From Schoenoplectus triqueter (lineage: Eukaryota; Streptophyta; Magnoliopsida; Poales; Cyperaceae): a DNA stretch of 64,000 nucleotides. Location of the stretch: the NCBI GenBank assembly GCA_964058805.1, contig CAXKVV010001011.1:1-64000 (forward strand), written 5' to 3'. The position numbers and the translations under genes are program-made. The notes under the pieces are model-generated. The model saw only the letters and a program-made list of their open reading frames with translations. It searched no databases and was not told the DNA's origin. Below are positions 50,040 through 60,411 of the stretch, piece by piece (the first letter of the stretch is position 1; each line of letters opens with the position of its first letter).

Positions 50040-53000
50040 ATGTCAGCAAACCAGGTAAGCGGTGACAAGCCAAGAACCAGAACGGACCTCTTGCTAAAAG
50101 TCCAAAACAGAATTCAAACGTACTGGGATGAACACAAGGTTTTTGAGGCAGAAGCGGGTCAGGTACCTGCTAAATTGGGCGACAAGTTCTTTGGCAACTT
50201 CCCGTACCCATACATGAATGGTCTCTTGCACCTTGGTCATGCGTTTACTCTTTCAAAGCTCGAGTTTGCAGCTGCATATCACCGTCTGTGCGGCAGGAAT
50301 GTGTTATTGCCATTTGCATTTCACTGTACGGGGATGCCTATTAAAGCTTCTGCTGATAAGCTGGACAGAGAGATCGCTCAATTTGGTAATTACCCCCGTT
50401 ATTCATAATTTCATTATATATTGGTTGTGCACTATGGTATGAGATGTATGCTTGAAAGCTTAAATCTGGTAGTCTGATGATACTGCAAGTGGCAAGGTAA
50501 CCCTTGATTATGTTCAGCTTGGTGTTTTCAAGCATTACCTTATGGGATTTTAATATATTTGATCTCATGCCTGTATAATTTTGGTATTTGCAGACTGTTA
50601 TGTATTGTTGTTATGTATCCTAGCTTAATACTAGTCTGTGTACTTCTATTTACATGAGGTCATGTTTAGTGATGGTAAGTTCTGACCATGACTGTTACTG
50701 GCATACAATTAGGTATATCTAATACAGTCATTACCAGCATTTCCTGGCATTCATGTACACTTTGCACTAATACCCATTTTCATATCAGGTAATCCCCCAA
50801 AATTCCCTTCAGAAGAGGATGAAACCGCCGTGGATACGCCTGCAGATTCTACCAAAGCATTGGCTGCACAACCTGACAAGTTCAAAAGCAAGCGGTCAAA
50901 GGCTGCAGCCAAGACCGGTACTGTCAAGTACCAGTGGGAGATTATGAAGAGCTATGGTCTGACTGATGAAGAAATAGCTAAATTCAGGGATCCGTACTAC
51001 TGGCTCAGCTTTTTCCCTCCTCTTGGCAAAGAAGACTTAAAAACTTTTGGATTGGGTTGTGACTGGCGGAGGTCCTTCATTACTACTGACAAAAATCCTT
51101 TCTATAATTCCTTTGTCCAGTGGCAAATGCGCAAATTGATGGCTCTGGGTAAAGTAGTGAAAGATAATAGGTACACAATTTTCTCGCCTTTGGATGGCCA
51201 GCCTTGCGCTGACCATGACAGAGCCTCTGGTGAAGGAGTGCTGCCACAAGAGTATGTATTAATTAAAATGGAGGTGGTACAGCCTTTTCCTGAGAAATTG
51301 AAAACCTTGGAGGGAAAGAAGGTTTACCTGGCAGCAGCTACTCTAAGGCCTGAGACCATGTACGGTCAGACAAATTGTTGGGTCTTACCTGATGGTAATT
51401 ATGGTGCATATGAGATAAATGATACTGATGTGTTCATTTTGACTCAGAGAGCAGCTTTGAATTTGGCATACCAGAAACTGTCATGTGTACCGGAAAAGCC
51501 TAGCTGTTTGGTTAAGCTAACAGGCTATGATTTGATTGGATTGGCATTAAAGTCTCCCTTGGCGTTTAATGAGGTGATATACTCGCTACCAATGCTGACT
51601 ATTTTGACTGATAAGGGTACTGGTATTGTGACCAGTGTACCCAGTGACTCACCAGATGATTACATGGCCTTGCATGATTTGATCTCAAAGCCTGCATTGA
51701 GAGCTAAATATGGCGTCAAAGATGAATGGGTACTACCATTCAAGGTTGTACCGATAATTAACATACCTGAGTTTGGCGACAAATCGGCTGAAACAGTTTG
51801 TACCAATTTACAAATAAAATCCCAGAATGACAAGGACAAGCTCGCTGAGGCAAAGAAGCTTACATACCTGAAAGGTTTCACTGAAGGAACAATGATTGTT
51901 GGGGAGTTCAAGGGCAGAAAGGTCCAGGAAGCAAAACCTCTGATAAAGGCTCAGTTACTGGAAGCTGGGCTAGCAGTGTTGTACTCTGAACCTGAGAAGA
52001 AGGTTATGTCAAGATCTGGCGATGAGTGTGTGGTGGCACTGACTGACCAGTGGTACATAACTTATGGTGAAGAAGAGTGGAAAAAGCTAGCTGAAGAGTG
52101 TCTACAGAGGATGAACACGTTTTCAACAGAAACCAGAAATGGGTTTGAGCACACACTGAGCTGGCTTAACCAGTGGGCATGTTCACGTTCTTTTGGGTTA
52201 GGTACCCGTATCCCGTGGGATCCACAATTCTTGGTTGAGTCCCTTTCTGATTCTACCCTTTACATGGCATACTACACGGTGGCCCACATTTTACAAAATG
52301 GCGACATGTATGGGTCTGTTGCTGGGATGATCAGTCCTGACCAGATGACTGATGCTGTGTGGGATTACATATTCTGCAGTGGGCCTGAACCAGATTCTGA
52401 TATTCCCTCATCTCTTCTAGTCAAGATGAAGCAGGAGTTTGAGTACTGGTACCCATTTGATTTGCGGGTTTCGGGCAAGGATTTGATTCAGAATCACCTT
52501 ACGTTCTGTATCTACAACCATGTAGCCCTCCTTCCAGAGCACCATTGGCCACAAGGCTTCCGGTGTAATGGGCATTTAATGCTAAACTCTGAAAAAATGT
52601 CAAAATCGACTGGTAACTTCATGACTCTTCGTCAGGCCATTGAAAAGTATAGCACTGATGCAACTCGATTTGCATTGGCTGATGCAGGGGATGGCATGGA
52701 TGATGCAAATTTTGTTTCTGATACAGCAAACTCTGCAGTCTTGAGGTTAACAAAAGAGATTGCCTGGATGGAAGAGGTGTTGGCAGCTGAGTCAGCCCTT
52801 AGAGGGGGTGAACCAAACACCTATGCGGACAGGGTATTTGCAAACGAGATCAATTTTGCCATCAAAGAGACAGGGAAGAGTTATGAAGGGTTCATGTTTA
52901 GAGAGGCACTGAAAACTGGTTTCTATGATTTGCAAGCTGCCAGGGATGAGTATCGATTCTCTTGCGGGGCAGGGGGCATGAACCGGGATCTGGTGATGAA

Positions 53001-53748
53001 GTTCATGGATGTGCAGACGCTATTGATAGCCCCAATTTGTCCCCACTATGCTGAGTATGTGTGGGCAGATATTCTGAATAAAAGAGGGTTTGTTGTCAAA
53101 GCGGGTTGGCCTGTTGCTGATGACGCAGATCCAACTCTACGGAAGGCAAATAAGTACTTGCAAGATACAATTGTGCTTATGAGAAAGTTGCTGCAGAAGC
53201 AAGAAGCCGGTCCGAAAAAAGGGAAGAAAGGTGGAGCTGCAGTGTCCGATTCTTCGGCACCTAAATTATCAGTTGGGCTGATATATGTCAATGAATTGTA
53301 TGATGGATGGAAGGCTGAGTGCCTGGATATACTCAGGTCGATGTTTAATGTAGAAACACGTTCCTTCGCACACAATGAGGAGATTGACGAAGCAATAAAT
53401 GTGGGGATTATTGAGCGAGTTCCTGATCCAAAGAAGATGAAGAAAGAGTGCATGCCATTTGTAAGGTTTAAGAAGGATGAGGCCTTGAAGGTGGGCCCAC
53501 AATCACTCGATTTGACGCTGCCTTTTGGGGAAATGGAGGTGCTGATAGAGAACAATGAGTTGATCAAGAGACAGTTGGGAGTAGAACAGCTGGAGATCCT
53601 GGATGCAAGAAATCCAAATGATGTGCAGAAGGCTGGAAGACATCAACATTTGGTTACACAGGCCGTGCCAGGAAATCCAGTTGCTGTTTTCATGACAGAG
53701 TCTGAGTTTGTCAGTATTGGAGCTGCCAACATGGCTATTGCGGGATAG
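50040..53748 (+). CDS. LeuRS: Leucine--tRNA ligase, cytoplasmic (exons 50040-50385 and 50789-53748)
   Basis: The gene encodes a 1,101-aa class I aminoacyl-tRNA synthetase that charges cytosolic tRNA-Leu; its inserted CP1 domain removes mis-attached amino acids. Exon 1 ends in the first base of Gly116 (TTTG|GTAAT) and exon 2 resumes after CATATCAG|GTAATCCC, restoring Gly-Asn-Pro-Pro. The intron is 403 bp (GT...AG). Visible landmarks are the HIGH-type motif HLGH at 64-67 within PYMNGLLHLGHAF, HCTGMPIKASADKL at about 95-108, the editing-domain TLRPETMYGQTN from 300, the editing pocket GTGIVTSVPSDSPDDY at 392-407, QWYITYGEEEW, WLNQWACSRSFGLG, and KMSKS at 718-722. A Lys/Gly-rich linker near 923-935 precedes the eukaryotic C-terminal extension. 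There is no N-terminal transit peptide, which fits a cytosolic enzyme. The frame is intact and the length is normal for plant cytosolic LeuRS (about 1,090 aa). The start at 50040 is the first ATG before conserved sequence. Confidence 0.95.
50386..50788 (+). other. Intron between the two LeuRS coding exons
   Basis: GTAATTACC at the donor and TTTTCATATCAG at the acceptor. Phase 1: it splits a Gly codon. Reading through the intron without splicing reaches a stop at 50406-50408, and splicing restores a continuous conserved protein. Confidence 0.92.
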
Positions 53749-54555
53749 CATTTAACTATTTATCATCAATATATTATTTTTTTCCTTTTTGTTTTCCCGG
53801 GTTGATTCAAAGTTTTGTTGTTTAGAGTTATGATTAGTTATAAATTGTCTGACAAATTGCTTGTTTTGATGTGTGAATTTTGGGTGTTGCTCAGCACTTA
53901 TATTTTGCTTCCAAGTATATTTAGTAAATCGGACATTAAATTTGTTTGATCTCATGATATCTTTACATAGTTTCACGCCGCTAGAATGGATTGGTAAGAT
54001 ATTGATACATTCAATTAGCTAAATTTTTATTCAAGCTCAATCTAGCTTCTTTCTATTCTTCTAACTTGATCATTCGTGATTTTTTTCTTCTTAACTTCTT
54101 TTTGAGCTGTTGTGTTCAACTTTTTTTTGAGCTGTAGTGCTTTTTATTTTTGAGTGGGTTGTTACTCATGTTTTGAGTGTGTTGTCACTCGTGTTACCGA
54201 TAGGCTTGACAGCTCATTTTTGTGTAAGGGATCAAGTTTTACAAGTTTAAAAATCATTTTTAATATATTGGTTTAATCTCAATTGTTGAAGGTTGAGAGT
54301 CCCGGAGACATAAACATTGTTAAAGTCGAACTCCGTTACATATTGTGTTCTTGTTTTATCTTTATTTTTTTTTCTCATATTTCTTTGATTGTTATATTTT
54401 TGTGAGAATTGAATTGATTTAAATTATATTCCGTCATTACATTTGAGCATTAAGGTCCAAATCAGTTTATACATTTCTACCTTAGGTTCTTTACATTTTT
54501 GCATTATTTTGACTTTTCAGTATCATCATCCTAGAGATTTCAAGGGCCATCACTA
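53749..54555. other. LeuRS 3' region and AT-rich intergenic DNA, no gene
   Basis: T-rich sequence follows the stop codon and presumably carries the 3' UTR; no canonical AATAAA signal stands out. Short T-tract duplications (TTTTTTTGAGCTG at about 54102 and 54122) and a duplicated GAGTG...TGTTG(T/A)CACTC motif (about 54155-54195) are present. No coding feature is supported. Confidence 0.6.
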
Positions 54556-54592
54556 TGATTATATTATAATTATATTATTATGATTACAATTA

Positions 54593-54633
<41 letters not shown>

Positions 54634-54895
54634 TATGATTATGATTATAATTATATTTATTTATTATTATTATATTATGATTATAATTATAATTTTTCTT
54701 AATATGTTATTATATAATGATTATGACTATGATTATTATTATCATGATTATGATTATTATTTTATTATGTTGTATTGTATTATTATATTATTATATTATA
54801 ATTATTTATTATTATATTATTATTATTATTACTATTATTATTATTATCATCATCATTATTAGTATCATAATTATTCATATTTTAACTATTCTAAT
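54556..54895. repeat. AT-rich microsatellite tract, (ATT)n and TTA/TGATTA variants
   Basis: An almost pure ATT/TTA run at about 54596-54631 is followed by interrupted TTATGATTATTATT repeats to about 54870. Open frames across it translate to Tyr/Ile strings and are not genes. Confidence 0.93.
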
Positions 54896-57800
54896 TAATA
54901 ACTGTCAAACGATATTTTCACTCTTCTGAATAGTCAAAAATATCATTATTCCATCGCTCTTCCAAATTTACTATTTTTTCTAAGCTATTTCTTAATTTGC
55001 CAAACGAACCGTAATGATGTTCTTGAAGCTTTCTTCGATCTCGGATATGAGAATCTCGTTGGGAAGAGACATTCTCTCCGAAAACAGAAAATCGGCTAAT
55101 CGCTACAATGTTCAATTCTTGAAAGCATTAAATATGAAATATAGTGGTAGAGTTGCGCTTCATCTTTTTCGAATACTCATTTTCCCTGCGAGGCATAGAC
55201 TGGTTGGTATACATTTTTGTTCAGGTCAGGTTGTTACATGATAAATAGTTGATTTCTATTCTTCTCTTTACTATTTGTTTTTCAGAATCAGGAAATTGAT
55301 TTAGCTGATAGTGAGTTGCTAGACCATATCAGAGTCGAATACAATGAGCAAATCATTAATAGATTACGGTGAACAGAAACATATCCTGTAACCACTGCGA
55401 AATGCCTCTCTGACTTCCTTGGTCCTGCCATGGTTTGAGACAAGGGTCTCCGCTGCACCTATATTATCGTGCAACAACAGGTAAAACATGATTTCTGGTT
55501 ATTCCTTCTCATGCTTGAACGAAATATTGTCTGTAAAAATAATGTACTAATACTAAGAGTTCATTGACTGGAACTCGATAGTTATCTTGAATTTTGGTGA
55601 CAGTCAATACATGGACGAACCATTAATTATAAGAGCTTGTTAAACAAAATTCTATGTTTTCTCCTATTGTTAGATGCCATGCGTGCATTAAAATAATCTT
55701 TATTCAACAACCGGCATCTTTGGTATGATCCAGGCTGCTACAAACAGGTAATGGATTTGACCAGTATGATACTAGGACCAAGTACGACAGTACTTTTTCA
55801 ATATTTTTCACATTGCAGAAGGTAGTATGTATACATGCATTGATAGTTCCCAATTTATGCATAGTTGTGGACATATTTGGTCCAATAATAAAAAAAATTA
55901 ACCTGACTAAAGAGAAATCTTTCCTTCCCGATAAAAATTATAAAACTTTGAAAGAAGTCTGACTGAAAAATGGTTTTGTCCAGCCTCCCAGGAAATAGAG
56001 CAGGGATTAAAGTTTGTTATGACTTGCATTAGTTGAAGCTTCAATGCATTCTTCATACAAAAAAAAAAAAACCCAACAAATAGTAAATGAAAGAACTTGA
56101 CCACCAGAAATTATGACTATCATGATCCTTGTTAATTAACAACAGCATAATAAGCTGTTTTTCTCTGCCAAAAATTATAAGGTGTCTAATCTGTTGGAAT
56201 AATGAAAGGACAAACAAATATACTAATAAATATTTTTTTGCTGAAACTCTTTTATTAATTCATTGCATAATTGAGATATACAATTGCATAATGTTCTATG
56301 GTTTACATAACATAAAACTTTCTTAAATTAACTCTACTATATTCCTAAAATATCATCCACTACTTCCTATAAATCACCCTACTAACTCCATTACTTCCTA
56401 AATATAATTGTCTACTAATTTTAGCTCATATCTTTTCTAAAATAACTCTATTATCATTTCATGTCTTTACTGAAATTATCTCTACCAAAAATAATTTCCT
56501 AAATAAAAAATATTCTAAAAATATATTTTGAATCAATTCTCAATATAACCCTATACCAAAAATGGCCCATCCTGATTGGTTGCACAAAAAGGTGTGAGAG
56601 AAGGAAAACTGGTTTCGTCAATGCAGGCTTAATGACATACTGCAAAAGAACTACACAAGAACTCAGAAGAAATAGAAAATATAGCAGACATGGAAGCCTT
56701 GGTTATCTCTCAATGATTTTATAGCATGTAAGCTGAGAGGAGGAGAAATCTGGGTTTACCACCAGAAGACCAAACAACAGCCCAACCTAGCAAACCTGTT
56801 GAAGAGAAGAAGGTATAATGAAAACTGACACAGGGTATCTTAAATTTCCTTTTTAGCAGGCTTCAGGGCTTAAATTAAGCTTAAAAAGTTGCTCTAAAGA
56901 GATTCCTGTGAGCTTCTTTTAGGTTTGGTTTGCACCACGCTCATCAGTCCTCTACCTGCTAGGTCTGGACCTGCATACAATAGTGCTTGAACCATGAATA
57001 TGTTAGACAATTTCTAACTTTATTGTGAAAAGAGCAGCAGGAGGGTATTTGTATACAAAATCATTCAAACTACTTTGATCTACAATCACCAAGGAAGCTT
57101 AAATATATCCACCTCTACAATCAACCAAGGAAGTCTTAATATCTCCAGATAACAAAACACAAGCAACCAACCTTAAACTGTTTTCTTAAATTTTGAAAAA
57201 CTTTGCCACGACAGTTGGGTAAATTCAATTGAAGTGTTCTTGAAGTGTAGGATATGGAGCCCAAAGGAAAAGATTATGCACTAATAGTAAGCAATTCAGT
57301 AATGATTTATTTACCTATAGGTCCCTAGAAAGCCCAAATACATTAATAATATACCAATAACTATCAACAGTAATATTGCCTAAAGCTAATGGAGGACTAG
57401 GATAATAGACATTGAACTCCAAAACATAGCACTCCTCAAATGGAACTAGCTAATGGAATCTGACCCTTACAACCTTTGGATGAAAACCCTGCAAGCATTA
57501 GACATACTGACAAACCCATTCACGTTGATAACCCTAATAACCAATCATTTTTCATGAGGGACCTACAAAAACTCAAATCGATTTACAATGCATCGGTTCA
57601 AAACGCCGATAGTATCATCATATTTCAATGATATTCAACATTCATGGTGCACTCCATTTACAAAATTTTAAGGTTCTAAATAACAATTATCACGTCATCG
57701 TGATAGTCCTAAAATAATCTATCACACTATAATGTGTTATAGCGAAAACTATCTGACATAGTGTAAATAAATAATATCAATATTTTTGCATAGAGATTCA

Positions 57801-58591
57801 TAGAGTAAATAAATAAATAACACAAAATCAATTAAAGGATAATAATGACATTGAATAAGTATAATCTTCAAACTACTATTCAGAATATCTTTGATATAGT
57901 AAATTACTAAATTAAGTAATAAATATCATTTTTCATCAAGTGAGTTTCGTTATTAAATAAAGTTCATGATGAATTGATTAAAATGCTAAATTTTGGTTAG
58001 ATTAAGTCTCAAAATAAAGTTTTTAGGTTAATTTAGTTTAAATTTAATTTAATTCTCAAGTTTAAGGTACCGTTTAGTTTTAGTTGTTATTTCAGATAAA
58101 GAAGGAAACCCCAAGAAGAAAGTAAGAGAGACGTAAGTCGGATCAAATTAGAATGCTAATAACAAAGAAAGAAGGAATTTTAATCTAAAATTTATTTAGA
58201 GTGATTAACTTTATATGTCAATATTATAGATTTTGCTCTTAACTTTTCAACACACTTTGAATCACTTCAAACGGAGTTCAAATTAAAAATTATGACAATT
58301 TGAAATTTATTACGAACAAATATACAATAGCGTATTGCAATCCGCTATCACCGGTATAGCGCTAATAATGCAATAGTGTATTGGTTCAAAATATGCTATA
58401 GTACCGCTATAGCGCGTTATTTAAAAGCTTGCAAAATTTACAACAACCCAGGAGTAGTACGGCCCCACTTTTCAGAACTATGGACCCTCAAAATGCCCAA
58501 TAAAAAAAAACATTCTTATGGCTATTATTACAGAATATACTAAATATCACGGACAATCTACAGAAGACAGCGGATATGTGCATTAATGTTG
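54896..58591. other. AT-rich intergenic DNA without a recognisable gene
   Basis: I checked both strands for conserved protein motifs, tRNA-like boxes and transposon coding sequence and found none I can name. Short frames at 55014-55241, 54918-55115 (minus) and 56129-56326 have no recognisable domain. An AGAATCAGGAAATTGATTT segment near 55284 opens a frame of about 28 codons ending at 55372 that might be an old exon fragment, but I cannot identify it. Near 57690-57760 and 58330-58430 are GCTATAGCG/CGCTATC-type inverted motifs of a kind common in decayed plant DNA transposons. Confidence 0.5.
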
Positions 58592-58710
58592 TGGTAGGTA
58601 TGGAAGGAGCGTAACGATCGCATATTTCAGGATGAACAACGACCAGCAGGCATGGTGCATGACCGCATTCAAGATAACCTCCATAAATGGATGATAATCT
58701 ACGATGTATA
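58592..58710 (+). pseudogene. LINE reverse-transcriptase C-terminal fragment (decayed)
   Basis: One plus-strand frame reads W-stop-VWKERNDRIFQDEQ and continues to DRIQDNLHKW. The WKERN-R-F pattern is typical of the C-terminal zf-RVT-associated region of plant LINE polyproteins. An in-frame stop (TAG at 58595) and the short length show it is dead. An A-run at about 58914-58922 some 200 bp downstream may be the element's poly(A) tail. The identification rests on one motif. Confidence 0.5.
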
Positions 58711-60131
58711 AGGTCTCTGTTAGACCTGAGTATTTGTTTCATAGTTAGTGGATCATCATTATAACAATTTCATTATGTTTCTCCTTCTGTCAGGGCAGAT
58801 CTGCGATGACAATTAAGTCTAGGCACAATCACAAGCTAAATACGAGGCAACAAACTTTCACTATTTTAGTTTGATTAATGAAATTTCATAGTAGATTTTT
58901 CACTTGCTACTTAAAAAAAAAACACTGCATTTTACAAACGTGAATTTCAAGTGAACACACTGCATTTTACATTGTAACAAGAGTTTAAAAAAATGAACCT
59001 TTTTAATTCCACTGTCATAATATATGGATTCAAGACTACTTGTTCCTAGCACATAGTCACAGGATGTGCGAATTATTCGCGAATAATTTATTTTTTGTCC
59101 ATAGCCGGATGTTTCACGAATATTTAGTTGGATTAATATATAATGTATTTTTTTGATAAAAATATATCTTATTCGTAAATTATTCGTAAATTATTCATAA
59201 ATTATTCGGCAAAAATATATTATATATTATTTTAATTAAAACTTAATAGTTTTTAATATATTTTTTAAATTTTTAAATTATAATATATATTATATTTATA
59301 TTATATGAAGCAAACTATTCCCGAATTATATCCATATTATATCCGAATCGTGAACTTTTAACCTCACCGAATAATTCCGAAATATTAAATTTGTTACTGT
59401 GTACTTGCGTTTGTTGCTGATTCTTCCGGGGTTTAGTTGGTGCGCCAAAACCAAAATCAAAGCAAAAGTTTCCATTAATTTTAAAATAGAAAGCTAGTCA
59501 GCTTGATGTGGAAGTCTTGTTAAATATATGTATGACCTTTTCAATGTAATCTTTTTCCTTTTTTTTTATGTTAATCAAGTCCGTAGTCTTTCTTGGTGGT
59601 AATATTTAATCGCCTAATCATGGAAATAATAGTAGATCCTTCTATCTACTGATGAATGGTCCGATTGAAATGTAATAGCTTGGACCATCTTAAGATCTGC
59701 TGCCCAATTATGATTGGTTTCTTCAAATATTTCATCAGATGGATTTCAAATCGATTGCAGCTTAGTGATATCCAACGATGAAATTAGGGTATAGGAGTCG
59801 TTCATATTGGTTTCAACTCTCAACTACCTACTTTGTTGATGCTTAATTCAATTCTTGTCTGATTGCCCATCTCAGATCTCGCAACTTTTGCTTTCCTTTC
59901 TCTGCTTCTTGCAACTCTCGCAACCAGTAATTTGTGTGCTCATAGTTCTTACAATAAGATTTGATACTCAATTATTGTGCTTCTGCTTCTTTGTTTTCTG
60001 ACGGATTCCTTGAAAAAAAATTCAAAAAGAAAGACACAGAAAAACAAAAAAAATGCACAGTTAGTTGCAAGTTCTCTCATTATTTTTTTGGCTAGCCCTG
60101 CTCGGCTGCTCACATGTACTTCAGCACAAAG
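58711..60131. other. AT-rich intergenic DNA upstream of the NLR gene
   Basis: Contains a CACTGCATTTTAC direct repeat (about 58923 and 58960) and an AT-rich part (59070-59400) with repeated ATTATTCG(T/C)-type strings, including near-tandem ATTCGTAAATT units at about 59170-59210. This resembles a decayed transposon tail. From about 59500 the sequence is unique and probably includes the promoter of the resistance gene. No open frame with recognisable content. Confidence 0.5.
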
Positions 60132-60258
60132 GTAAGCTCTTGCTGTCCTACCCCGAAGTTTACAATTTCCCATTAGCTAGCCTTAATCACCTCTATCGTA
60201 TTGTTGACTAACTCATACCATTACTGCTGTTTTCTATAATTCTGCCTTTGCTCTTCAG
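60132..60258 (+). other. Possible 5'-UTR intron of the NLR gene, with a W-box
   Basis: CACAAAG|GTAAGC at 60132 is a strong donor match and TGCTCTTCAG ending at 60258 a good acceptor, giving a 127-bp intron 153 bp before the ATG. TTGACT at 60204-60209 fits the WRKY-binding W-box core common near immune-receptor genes. Based on splice signals only. Confidence 0.4.
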
Positions 60259-60411
60259 ATTGTCCAGTGAGAAAATAGCACACCTCCTTGTCTTAATCTA
60301 GTTTTCTTCAAATTATCTCCTTGGATTCGTCTTCCTAGCTATTTCCATCTCATCCTTTCATCTTTTGAGTTTATTTCTTCCATTGCCCCCAAAATTCTCC
60401 TATTAATATAC

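Noticed and set aside
54635..54929. Tyr/Ile-rich open frames
   Set aside because: They translate the ATT/TTA microsatellite.
55014..55241. Small gene downstream of LeuRS
   Set aside because: 75 codons, overlapped by an equally open minus-strand frame, with no recognised domain or splice partners I could defend.
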